From positions 1 to 22,099 of IMG/VR virus record IMGVR_UViG_3300007542_000215: DNA of 22,099 nucleotides. One strand, written 5' to 3'. Source of the DNA: a virus. Under the pieces are notes generated by a model. That model worked only from the letters and a program-made list of their open reading frames with translations. It searched no databases and was not told the origin of the DNA. The position numbers and the translations under genes are program-made. Positions 13,229-19,431 of the stretch are shown piece after piece (position 1 is the stretch's first letter; every line of letters begins with the position of its first letter).

Positions 13229-15748
13229 ATGGCAGATAAAGTAGTAGGAATAAAAATAGATGTCCAAGATTCTGGTAGGCTTAGCCAATTAGAACAGAAC
13301 TTAGTTAAATTAGGACAAAGAAGGAGGGAACTTAATAAATTAGTAAGAGAAGGCACTACCTTAACAGATAGAGAAGCAAAAGAATTAGGAGAGTTAGGAA
13401 CTCAAGCCCAAGCAACAAGAAACAAAATAAATGACTTAAAGAATGGTATATTAAAGCAAAATGATGCTTTAAAAAAGAATAGTGGTTTTGTAGCTGGTGT
13501 TAGAAAAGGAATGGGTCAATGGGCTACTTCTATGATTGGTATTACTGCTGCTATTGCTGGAGTTACAAAATTAGTAGGTGATGCTGTTAGAATTATAACA
13601 GATTTTGAAAAAGCAAATAGTAAACTTCAAGCTGTATTAGGTGCTACTAATGATGAAATGAAGATAATGAGCGACCAAGCAAAAGAACTTGGTGCAAGTA
13701 CAGCATTTACAGCAAGTCAGGTAACAGAGCTTCAAACTGAATTTGCAAAGTTAGGATTTCCAGTTGAAGATATACAAAATATGACTGAAAGCACGCTTAA
13801 TGCAGCAGCAGCATTAGGTAGTGAGTTAGGGGAACAAGCGGCACTATCAGGAGCAGTATTAAAACAATACGGTTTAGATAGTTCGGAAGCCGCAAGGGTT
13901 AATGATGTGTTAGCAAAGTCAGCAAGTAGTTCAGCCTTAGACTTTCAAAAGTTAGCAACAGCCTTACCAATAGTGGGGGCAACAGCAAACACAGCGGGGG
14001 TAAGTTTGGAAAGAACAACAGCCTTATTAGGTACTTTATCAGATAGAGGTTTAGATGCAAGTTCAGCGGGTACGGCATTAAGAAATATATTTTTAGAGTT
14101 ATCTAAACAAGGGTTAACTTTTGAGGAGGCAATGTTGCAAATAAATAACGCTACTGATAAGAATGCGGTAGCAATGGACTTATTTGGCAAAAGAGGAGCT
14201 ACAGCAGGTGTTATATTAGCAGAAACTGGTGTTAGTGTTGGGGAATTAGAGGCTAAATTAATAGATGCAGAAGGGGCAGCACAACAAATGGCTGACACAA
14301 TGCTTGATAACTTAAGCGGAGATATTACTAAAGCCCAATCTGCTTGGGAGGGCTTTATATTATCTTTAGAGGACGGAGAAGGGGTATTATCTCAGGTTGC
14401 TAGGAGTATTACACAGGAATTTTCCCATGTTTTAGGGGTTTTAACTAAAATAAACGAAGGTAAATTTGCCACTAGCGGATTGTTAGCCTTAGAAAAAGCT
14501 GGTTTTGATACCACTAAATCATTAGATGGATTAGGCTTGTCTTATGAGCAGATAGCGAAAGCAACAGACAATAATTCTGTTCTATTAGATTTAATGTCCG
14601 AAAGATTAAGGAATGGCGAAATAACAATAGAAAAATATAGAAAGGGGGTTGAGCTACTTGCTAATGGGTGGAAAAGAGCAAGTAAAGACATTAAGGAGGG
14701 TCAAGAAGAAATTGCAGCAGCAGACACAGTAATAGAAGAAAGCACAGAACTTACAGATAAAGAAAAAGAAGCAATAAGAAAGAAAGCAGAGTTAAGAGCA
14801 GCAGAAAAGAAAGCAGCAGAGCAAAGGACTGAAGATGTAGAAAACATAGAAAGTAAAGGTTTGTCTGATGATGACTTAACAGCCATTGGTGAGGGTGAGG
14901 ATTTAAAGAATGAGTTGTTAATAGAAAAGCAAAAAGAGTTTAATGAAATGACTCTAGATGAAAAGATGGCATTCTTAGCGGAGCAGGCTAGAATAACTAA
15001 GGAGGCTTTAAATACAGAAATAAAAGAAGACGCAGCAGCACAAGAGATGAAGAAAGCAGCTAGAATGGACTTTCTAAGAACAGCGGCTAGTGTTTTTTCT
15101 GGGTTGGCTGGACTCGCTAAAAAAGGTAGTGATGAATTTAAGGCTTTAGCTCTTGCAGATATAGCAGCAAACACAGCGATAGGTTTTGTTCAAGCATTAA
15201 ACATTGCTCAAAAATCAGCATCAGGAACGGGACCAGCAGCAGCGTTTGCCTTTCCAATATTCTACGCTAGTCAAATCGCAGCCGTTCTTGGTGCAGCATC
15301 ACAAGCTAAAAGTGTTTTAAGCACTAAAGCCGCAAGAGGTATGCTATTAGAAGATGGTGGAATGATAAATGGCAATAGTCACGCAAACGGTGGTGTTCCA
15401 TTTTCAGTAGATGGTCAATTAGGTTTTGAAGCAGAAGGTGGGGAAGCAATAATAAATAAAAAGAGTACTCAAATGTTTAGACCTTTACTGAGTGCTATTA
15501 ATGAAGCTGGAGGTGGTGTTTCTTTTGCTAAAGGTGGTAAAATAAAGAAGTTTCAAAATGGGGGGATACCTAATAATTTGAGTGTATCATCTGCACAACA
15601 GGGATTTTTGCAAAGACAATTAAACTTAGAAGAGTTTTCAAGTACTATTATAGAAGGTATAAATAATAAACAAGTTATAAATGTAGCCTCAAACACAAGT
15701 GATGTAGCTACGGAGGTTTTTAATACACAGTCAGAAGCAACTTTTTAA
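13229..15748 (+). CDS. Tape measure protein
   Basis: An 839-aa tail tape measure with the TP901-type core. Coiled-coil N-terminus (QLEQNLVKLGQRRRELNKLVREG), hydrophobic segment ATSMIGITAAIAGVTKLVG near 95-113, and the core ELGASTAFTASQVTELQTEFAKLG ... ALLGTLSDRGLDASSAGTALR ... AMDLFGKRGATAGVILAETG at about 150-340. A charged alanine/lysine/glutamate-rich coiled coil follows (~490-600). Then come hydrophobic helices (LAALADIAANTAIGFVQAL-like, FAFPIFYASQIAAVLGAA), and a glycine-rich end with GGEAIINKKSTQMF and KGGKIKKFQNGG that is typical of Bacteroidetes tape measures. It sets tail length (about 125 nm by the usual 0.15 nm per residue) and probably helps DNA entry. Unusually, it follows the tail-tip genes instead of preceding them. 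Confidence 0.93.
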   Translation: MADKVVGIKIDVQDSGRLSQLEQNLVKLGQRRRELNKLVREGTTLTDREAKELGELGTQAQATRNKINDLKNGILKQNDALKKNSGFVAGVRKGMGQWATSMIGITAAIAGVTKLVGDAVRIITDFEKANSKLQAVLGATNDEMKIMSDQAKELGASTAFTASQVTELQTEFAKLGFPVEDIQNMTESTLNAAAALGSELGEQAALSGAVLKQYGLDSSEAARVNDVLAKSASSSALDFQKLATALPIVGATANTAGVSLERTTALLGTLSDRGLDASSAGTALRNIFLELSKQGLTFEEAMLQINNATDKNAVAMDLFGKRGATAGVILAETGVSVGELEAKLIDAEGAAQQMADTMLDNLSGDITKAQSAWEGFILSLEDGEGVLSQVARSITQEFSHVLGVLTKINEGKFATSGLLALEKAGFDTTKSLDGLGLSYEQIAKATDNNSVLLDLMSERLRNGEITIEKYRKGVELLANGWKRASKDIKEGQEEIAAADTVIEESTELTDKEKEAIRKKAELRAAEKKAAEQRTEDVENIESKGLSDDDLTAIGEGEDLKNELLIEKQKEFNEMTLDEKMAFLAEQARITKEALNTEIKEDAAAQEMKKAARMDFLRTAASVFSGLAGLAKKGSDEFKALALADIAANTAIGFVQALNIAQKSASGTGPAAAFAFPIFYASQIAAVLGAASQAKSVLSTKAARGMLLEDGGMINGNSHANGGVPFSVDGQLGFEAEGGEAIINKKSTQMFRPLLSAINEAGGGVSFAKGGKIKKFQNGGIPNNLSVSSAQQGFLQRQLNLEEFSSTIIEGINNKQVINVASNTSDVATEVFNTQSEATF

Positions 15749-15750
15749 TT

Positions 15751-15939
15751 ATGATGATAGATGAAAAAACAAAAGAAAAACGTAGAAGTATCTGCCAAGT
15801 TTGTCCCTACAAAAGAGGAAACTTCAAATTATTCGGTATCACTTTATTTAAAAGAATACCACAATGTAAAGTTTGTAAGTGTTCTATATTATTAAAATCA
15901 ATCTTTAAAGATAGTAAATGCCCTAAAAATAAATGGTAA
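15751..15939 (+). CDS. Small cysteine-rich (zinc-finger-like) protein
   Basis: A 62-aa basic protein with six cysteines: C15-x2-C18, C39-x2-C42-x-C44 and C57. The spacing (CQVCPYK ... QCKVCKCSI ... KCP) suggests one zinc site, possibly two partly formed ones. Similar short CxxCPY proteins occur just after the tape measure in other Bacteroidetes phages, where their function is unknown. Starts 2 nt after the tape measure stop (ATGATG, start 15751 or 15754) and overlaps the next gene by 7 nt. Confidence 0.75.
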   Translation: MMIDEKTKEKRRSICQVCPYKRGNFKLFGITLFKRIPQCKVCKCSILLKSIFKDSKCPKNKW

Positions 15940-16163
15940 GAGATAAAGCATTACAAATAAAAGATAAGCAACCATACATTGACGCCTTAAATGAGATTAA
16001 AAAAATAAATCCCAACAGAAAGAAAGTAGCTCTTTTAATAGACACTTACAATGAGCTTAAAGGCTATGAGTTATTTCATATAGATAGCTTCTTTAAGTGT
16101 GGTGATTGCAGAAGAAATATAAAAAACTTTTGGACTAATATAGTTAATGAATGGAGCAAATAA
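15933..16163 (+). CDS. Small hypothetical protein with a CxxC knuckle
   Basis: A 76-aa basic protein. It opens with helices (RDKALQIKDKQPYIDALNEIKKIN), then KKVALLIDTYNELKGYEL, and ends FFKCGDCRRNIKNFWTNIV with a CxxC pair (C56, C59). I do not recognise it. It overlaps its neighbours by 7 and 13 nt, so it is co-translated with the small cysteine protein and the HTH-like protein, a three-gene tail to the tape measure operon. Confidence 0.7.
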   Translation: MVRDKALQIKDKQPYIDALNEIKKINPNRKKVALLIDTYNELKGYELFHIDSFFKCGDCRRNIKNFWTNIVNEWSK

Positions 16164-16414
16164 TAGTAAAGGAGCTGTTAAATAAATATGGCATAGATGC
16201 CGATAAAAAAACGGTTAGTTCATTTGTTAAAATAATTCAATTAGGCTTTAATGCGACTTGGTTAAAAAACTCTTGCATAATAAAAGATTTTGACACTATG
16301 TATAAAAAAGGAATGACAAACACAGCTATATATGTAGAGTTAGGAATAACATATAAAGCTCATCATGATTCTATTAGGAGAATAGTAGCAAATAGAAAAG
16401 ATTACGAACTATAA
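16151..16414 (+). CDS. Small HTH-like hypothetical protein
   Basis: An 87-aa helical protein. The C-terminal half, MTNTAIYVELGITYKAHHDSIRRIVANRKD, reads like a helix-turn-helix: a helix, a short turn at LGITYKA, and a recognition-like helix HHDSIRRIV rich in Arg and His. If it binds DNA it could regulate the next operon, whose promoter-like boxes start 29 nt after its stop. This is inferred from pattern only; there is no clear family. It is the last gene of the tail operon. Confidence 0.7.
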   Translation: MEQIIVKELLNKYGIDADKKTVSSFVKIIQLGFNATWLKNSCIIKDFDTMYKKGMTNTAIYVELGITYKAHHDSIRRIVANRKDYEL

Positions 16415-16442
16415 TTTTAATGTACTATTTATGTACAAAATA

Positions 16443-16466
16443 TAGTTTTGTATATTAATAATTTTG
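16443..16466 (+). promoter_or_regulatory. Two candidate -7 boxes upstream of the head operon
   Basis: TAGTTTTG (16443-16450) and TAATTTTG (16459-16466) both fit TAnnTTTG and stand 38 and 22 bases before ATG 16481 in a 66-nt gap. After the second box the leader reads TAATATAATATTTTATG, which is like the leader upstream of 2658 with 11 bases removed. A short inverted repeat TGTAC/GTACA lies just upstream (16421-16437). Confidence 0.5.
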
Positions 16467-16480
16467 TAATATAATATTTT

Positions 16481-17479
16481 ATGAATATGATATTTAATAA
16501 AAAAGAAGATTACACAGAGTTAAGTATTAACGATGAAATCGGCTTTTGGGGGATAAGTCATCAAGACTTTACAAATCAATTAAAAGATGTTGACGGAGAT
16601 ATTAAGTTAAACATTGCCTCTTATGGCGGTGTTGTTACTGACGCCTTTGCAATATATAACTCCTTAAAATCTCATAAAGGTAGAGTTGTAGCTAATATCT
16701 ATGGAGATTCAGCAAGTTCAGCGACCTTAATAGCTATGGCTGCTGATGAGATTAGAATTGCTGATAATGTTATGTTTTTAATCCACAATGTTTGGGGAGG
16801 GGTTACAGGAGAAGCAGATGATTTAAGAAAGTATGCCGACGATATGGATAAAGTAAATGCTAATATAATTAATGTTTACAAGAAAAAAACAGGACTGAAT
16901 AAAAACACAATTAAAGCTTTAATGAATAAAGGGGATTGGATGACAGCAAAAGAGGCTAAAGAGAATAAGTTAGTTGATGAAATAGTAGAACCTGAAAAAT
17001 TATTTAACAGAAGTGAAGCGTTGTTAATGAATAGTGTAAATGCTGAAATGAAAGCAGCATTATTAGAAAAAGTAAATAAATTAAATAATAATAAAAATCA
17101 ATCAGAAATGAACGAAGAAACAAAAGGTTTCTTAGCTACTTTGAAAGATGACATTCTTAACGCAATTAAGCCTAAAGAAGAAGTTGTTGTTGAAGAAGTT
17201 GTTGAGAACAAAGAGGAAGCAATCTCAAAAGATGATGTTTCTGAAATGGCTAATTCATTGAAAGCAGAGTTTGATAGTACTATATCTGCAAAAGATGCTA
17301 AAATTGCAGAACTTGAAGCGAAAGCAAATGAGGCTGCTGAATTAAAAGCTGAATTAGACAAATTAAAAGCATCTAAAACAGAAGTTAAAGGAGAAGAAAA
17401 ATCTCCAAATGTAGAACTACAAGCTAAAGAAGAAGGTAAGCCTTTATTTAACTTTTTGGCTAATAAATTAAACGCATAA
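16481..17479 (+). CDS. ClpP-type prohead protease with C-terminal scaffold
   Basis: A 332-aa protein. Residues 15-170 follow the ClpP/S49-like phage protease plan: KLNIASYGGVVTDAFAIYNSL (42-62), VANIYGDSASSATLIAMA (70-87) with Ser79 at the expected nucleophile place, MFLIHNVWGG (98-107) with His102, and WMTAKEAKENKLVDEIVEP (153-171) with the TAxEA...GLVDEI-like end. Residues ~185-325 are charged, alanine/lysine/glutamate-rich coiled coil, as for a scaffold. A strong internal ATG at 17108 (MNEETKGFLATL, residue 210) could make a separate scaffold protein, as in lambda C/Nu3. It cleaves itself and the scaffold after prohead assembly. ATG 16481 follows the shared leader; the stop lies 4 nt before the capsid gene. 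Confidence 0.85.
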   Translation: MNMIFNKKEDYTELSINDEIGFWGISHQDFTNQLKDVDGDIKLNIASYGGVVTDAFAIYNSLKSHKGRVVANIYGDSASSATLIAMAADEIRIADNVMFLIHNVWGGVTGEADDLRKYADDMDKVNANIINVYKKKTGLNKNTIKALMNKGDWMTAKEAKENKLVDEIVEPEKLFNRSEALLMNSVNAEMKAALLEKVNKLNNNKNQSEMNEETKGFLATLKDDILNAIKPKEEVVVEEVVENKEEAISKDDVSEMANSLKAEFDSTISAKDAKIAELEAKANEAAELKAELDKLKASKTEVKGEEKSPNVELQAKEEGKPLFNFLANKLNA

Positions 17480-17483
17480 GAAA

Positions 17484-17921
17484 ATGGCAAATGCAGCAAC
17501 TACAAGTTTTTCAGTAACATATAACGGTAAATTCGTTACTGATTTATTTTTAAAACCACAAGAAGGTGGTCAAGATATTTTTTCAATTTACCGAGTAATG
17601 CCAAATGTAGTAGATAAGGAAAACATTTATATTACTGGAAATTTATCAAAAATATTAAAAGGTAAGGAAGGATGTGGATTTTCATCAACAGGGGATTTTG
17701 AGTTAACAGACAGACAAATCCAAACAGAAAGAATCGGGGCAGACTTAGAGCAATGTTGGTCAGCTTTTGAAGGAGAAGTTTTTGAAGAATCTTTAAAGCA
17801 AGGTGTTCAAAAAGGAGATATTCAAGGCACTTGGCTTGAAACAACAATTAGAGCTAAGATTATGGATGCTTTAGCTTCTGATATTCCACGTTTAAATGGT
17901 GGGCTAAAAGTGGTGCTTTAA
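17484..17921 (+). CDS. Major capsid protein, N-terminal part (0 frame)
   Basis: A 145-aa ORF directly after the protease-scaffold, the classic capsid position. It starts MANAATTSFSVTYNGKFVTDLFLKP; GGQDIFSIYRVMPNVVDKENIYITGNLSKIL and FELTDRQIQTERIGADLEQCWSAFEGEVF look like the arm and E-loop/spine regions of an HK97-fold capsid protein of Bacteroidetes phages. The frame ends with a spurious-looking GGLKVVL and TAA. The -1 frame continues the protein (WWAKSGALSADYDPFDGWM...) and is open from 17882. A slippery heptamer T_TTA_AAT lies at 17891-17897. The shifted product would be ~338 aa, a normal capsid length. See 17951-18499. Confidence 0.8.
   Translation: MANAATTSFSVTYNGKFVTDLFLKPQEGGQDIFSIYRVMPNVVDKENIYITGNLSKILKGKEGCGFSSTGDFELTDRQIQTERIGADLEQCWSAFEGEVFEESLKQGVQKGDIQGTWLETTIRAKIMDALASDIPRLNGGLKVVL
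17891..17897 (+). other. T_TTA_AAT: candidate -1 programmed frameshift site in the capsid gene
   Basis: Read in the 0 frame as CGT TTA AAT, this is a perfect X_XXY_YYZ heptamer; slipping back one base gives TTT AAA. The following codons in the -1 frame are TGG TGG GCT. The permitted window for the shift is only 40 nt (17882-17921), because the -1 frame is closed by TGA at 17879-17881. No strong downstream hairpin is evident; the best pairing I find (AAATGG 17894-17899 with CCATTT 17936-17941) overlaps the site itself. A missing T (CGT TTT AAA TGG) is the simple alternative. Confidence 0.5.
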
Positions 17922-17950
17922 GTGCTGATTACGACCCATTTGATGGTTGG

Positions 17951-18499
17951 ATGCAGAACTTCTATGACAACTCTGCAACAATGGGACAATATGCAGCTAC
18001 ATCATCTATAAGTGGAGCTGAAAGTTTAGGTGTTTTACAAACTGATGGAGCTTTAAAAATCTTAAAAAGTATGTATGCTAATCGTACAAAAACTTTAAGA
18101 GAGCTGCCAAAGTCAGACCAAAAAATCTACACTACTCAAACAATGTATGACAACCTTTTAGAGACTTATGAAGACACTCAAAGCTCTGCTGGTTTACTTA
18201 GATTGATTGATGGAGATGGAGATGAAACTAAGATAATGTTCAGAGGTTATGAAGTTATTGTTGTTAAGGGGTGGGATACTCAATTAGCTGATACGGATAA
18301 CCCTCACGCAGCAACATTCGGAGCTAATACAACTGTTTGGACTACTCCAAAAAACTTAATCTTAGCTACAAATGTAAGCGACCCTAAATCTCAAATTGAG
18401 ATGTGGTATGAGAAGAAAGATGAGAAAGTTTATACAAGAATTAGATATAAACAAGGTGCTCAAATCTTACATCCAGAGTTAGCTTCATTGCTTTACTAA
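17951..18499 (+). CDS. Major capsid protein, C-terminal part (-1 frame)
   Basis: A 182-aa stretch from its first ATG, but the frame is open from 17882 and the sequence before the ATG (WWAKSGALSADYDPFDGW) reads as protein, so the ATG is almost certainly internal. Contains the A-domain-like segments of an HK97-fold capsid: SDQKIYTTQTMYDNLLETYE, IMFRGYEVIVVKGWDTQLAD, TVWTTPKNLILATNVS, IEMWYEKKDEKVYTRIRYKQG. It needs the N-terminal part (17484) to be a working capsid protein, by -1 frameshift or because one base is missing in the assembly. Downstream lies a hairpin at 18508-18529. Confidence 0.8.
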   Translation: MQNFYDNSATMGQYAATSSISGAESLGVLQTDGALKILKSMYANRTKTLRELPKSDQKIYTTQTMYDNLLETYEDTQSSAGLLRLIDGDGDETKIMFRGYEVIVVKGWDTQLADTDNPHAATFGANTTVWTTPKNLILATNVSDPKSQIEMWYEKKDEKVYTRIRYKQGAQILHPELASLLY

Positions 18500-18507
18500 C
18501 ATAATAT

Positions 18508-18529
18508 AGGGGGCGTTAATTCGTCCCCT
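18508..18529 (+). terminator. Intergenic hairpin after the capsid gene (weak terminator or RNA stabiliser)
   Basis: AGGGGGCG and CGTCCCCT form an 8-bp stem with one G-T pair and the loop TTAATT. No T run follows, so full termination is unlikely; attenuation or 3'-end protection of the capsid mRNA fits better. A hairpin with the same loop lies after the next gene. Confidence 0.6.
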
Positions 18530-18550
18530 TAACTTAATAAAATAAATATA

Positions 18551-19126
18551 ATGGCAGAATTACAAAATGATGTATTGGTAGACTGTAACAGTAATAACCG
18601 TAATGGAGGTATAAAGAGAATATTTGTGTCAAATAGAGAGAACATTGACACTTTTACGGCTGGTTCAGTTAATGATTACACGTCCGTAACTATGGATGCT
18701 ACTTCTGATGTTTGGTTTGAGGTTCAGATAGATGATAAAGCTGGGTCAATAATTAGTGAGCCAACAAACGAAAATGGAAGCACAATGAATGCTAACACGG
18801 TTGAGGCTACAATACCTAAGTTAGATAAGACTAAGGCTTTTGCTTTACAACAATTAGTTGATAGCTGTAAAGTTATTGCAATAGTAGAAACTTATAATAG
18901 CACAGGAACTTACAACCAAGCTTTTGTAGTAGGTTATGATGAAGTTTTAAAAAAGGATGCAGCTTTAATGTGTTTAGTTGCTCAAACTTTAGAAACTGGT
19001 TTACAGGGTCAGAATGCTTATACATTAACAATGGAAGGCGAATCAAAAGAATTAATAAGAGAGTATGTTGGTACTATCGTTGCTTATGACGGTGGCTCTA
19101 ACACTATTGTTAACTTTGGTTCATAA
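18551..19126 (+). CDS. Probable major tail (tube) protein
   Basis: A 191-aa beta-rich protein: GGIKRIFVSNRENIDTFTAG, VWFEVQIDDKAGSIISEP, TVEATIPKLDKTKAFALQQL, CKVIAIVETYNSTGTYNQAFVVG, NAYTLTMEGESKELIREY. The small beta-barrel plan with an 'A-I-V-E-[TD]-Y-N-G/S' strand and an internal helix resembles the tail tube proteins of Bacteroidetes siphophages, and the bracketing by two hairpins suits a highly expressed virion protein. It would polymerise around the tape measure. Position among head genes is unusual; a head decoration protein is the alternative. No recognised motif makes it certain. ATG 18551. Confidence 0.65.
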   Translation: MAELQNDVLVDCNSNNRNGGIKRIFVSNRENIDTFTAGSVNDYTSVTMDATSDVWFEVQIDDKAGSIISEPTNENGSTMNANTVEATIPKLDKTKAFALQQLVDSCKVIAIVETYNSTGTYNQAFVVGYDEVLKKDAALMCLVAQTLETGLQGQNAYTLTMEGESKELIREYVGTIVAYDGGSNTIVNFGS

Positions 19127-19130
19127 TATT

Positions 19131-19154
19131 AGAGGGTGGTTAATTCCACTCTCT
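19131..19154 (+). terminator. Intergenic hairpin after the tail tube gene
   Basis: AGAGGGTGG and CCACTCTCT form a 9-bp stem with one G-T pair and loop TTAATT, matching the loop of the hairpin at 18508-18529. Only three T's follow (TTTATAA), so it is a weak terminator at best or an mRNA-stabilising element before the 19171 gene. Confidence 0.6.
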
Positions 19155-19170
19155 TTATAACATAAAAAAT

Positions 19171-19431
19171 ATGTATAAAATAAAAAAGGCAAGTGTAGGA
19201 AAGTTGTATTGTTATTCTAAGGGGTGTTTTCCTTTAAATGACAACTTAAAACAATCAGTACTTAAACAACTATTTAAAGATAATTGCGAGCATATATACT
19301 ATGGAGAAGCAAAAAGAACAAGCGAGGAAACCAAGACATCGGAAAGTACCGCAAAAGAAGATATTAGCAATAACAACACAAGACGCAAAACCGACAGAGG
19401 AAAAGCAAACAAAAAACGAACAAACAACTAA
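19171..19431 (+). CDS. Small hypothetical protein upstream of the portal
   Basis: An 86-aa basic protein, MYKIKKASVGKLYCYSKGCFPLNDNLKQSVLKQLFKDNCEHIYYGE, then a polar tail with no structure. The first ~45 residues look like a genuine small folded domain; such 50-90 aa proteins are frequent before the portal in Bacteroidetes phages and have no known function. The last 44 codons overlap the portal gene's first 131 nt in a different frame. It starts 17 nt after the hairpin. Function unknown; overlap may couple its translation to that of the portal. Confidence 0.6.
   Translation: MYKIKKASVGKLYCYSKGCFPLNDNLKQSVLKQLFKDNCEHIYYGEAKRTSEETKTSESTAKEDISNNNTRRKTDRGKANKKRTNN

Noticed and set aside
13945-14298. 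117-aa minus-strand ORF opposite the tape measure core
   Set aside because: Antisense shadow of a conserved TP901-type domain.
14701-15174. 157-aa minus-strand ORF opposite the tape measure coiled coil
   Set aside because: Ser/Ala/Phe/Leu-rich shadow of Ala/Lys/Glu codons; no domain, no promoter, fully inside a confident gene.
16421-16437. Inverted repeat TGTAC-N7-GTACA
   Set aside because: Arms of only 5 bp in very AT-rich DNA, no second copy seen; mentioned with the promoter boxes but not called as an operator.
17098-17499. 133-aa minus-strand ORF opposite the scaffold region
   Set aside because: Composition mirrors the Glu/Lys/Ala coiled coil on the other strand; no sign of coding or start signals.
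17632-17847. 71-aa minus-strand ORF inside the capsid gene
   Set aside because: Hydrophobic shadow with no coding signs.
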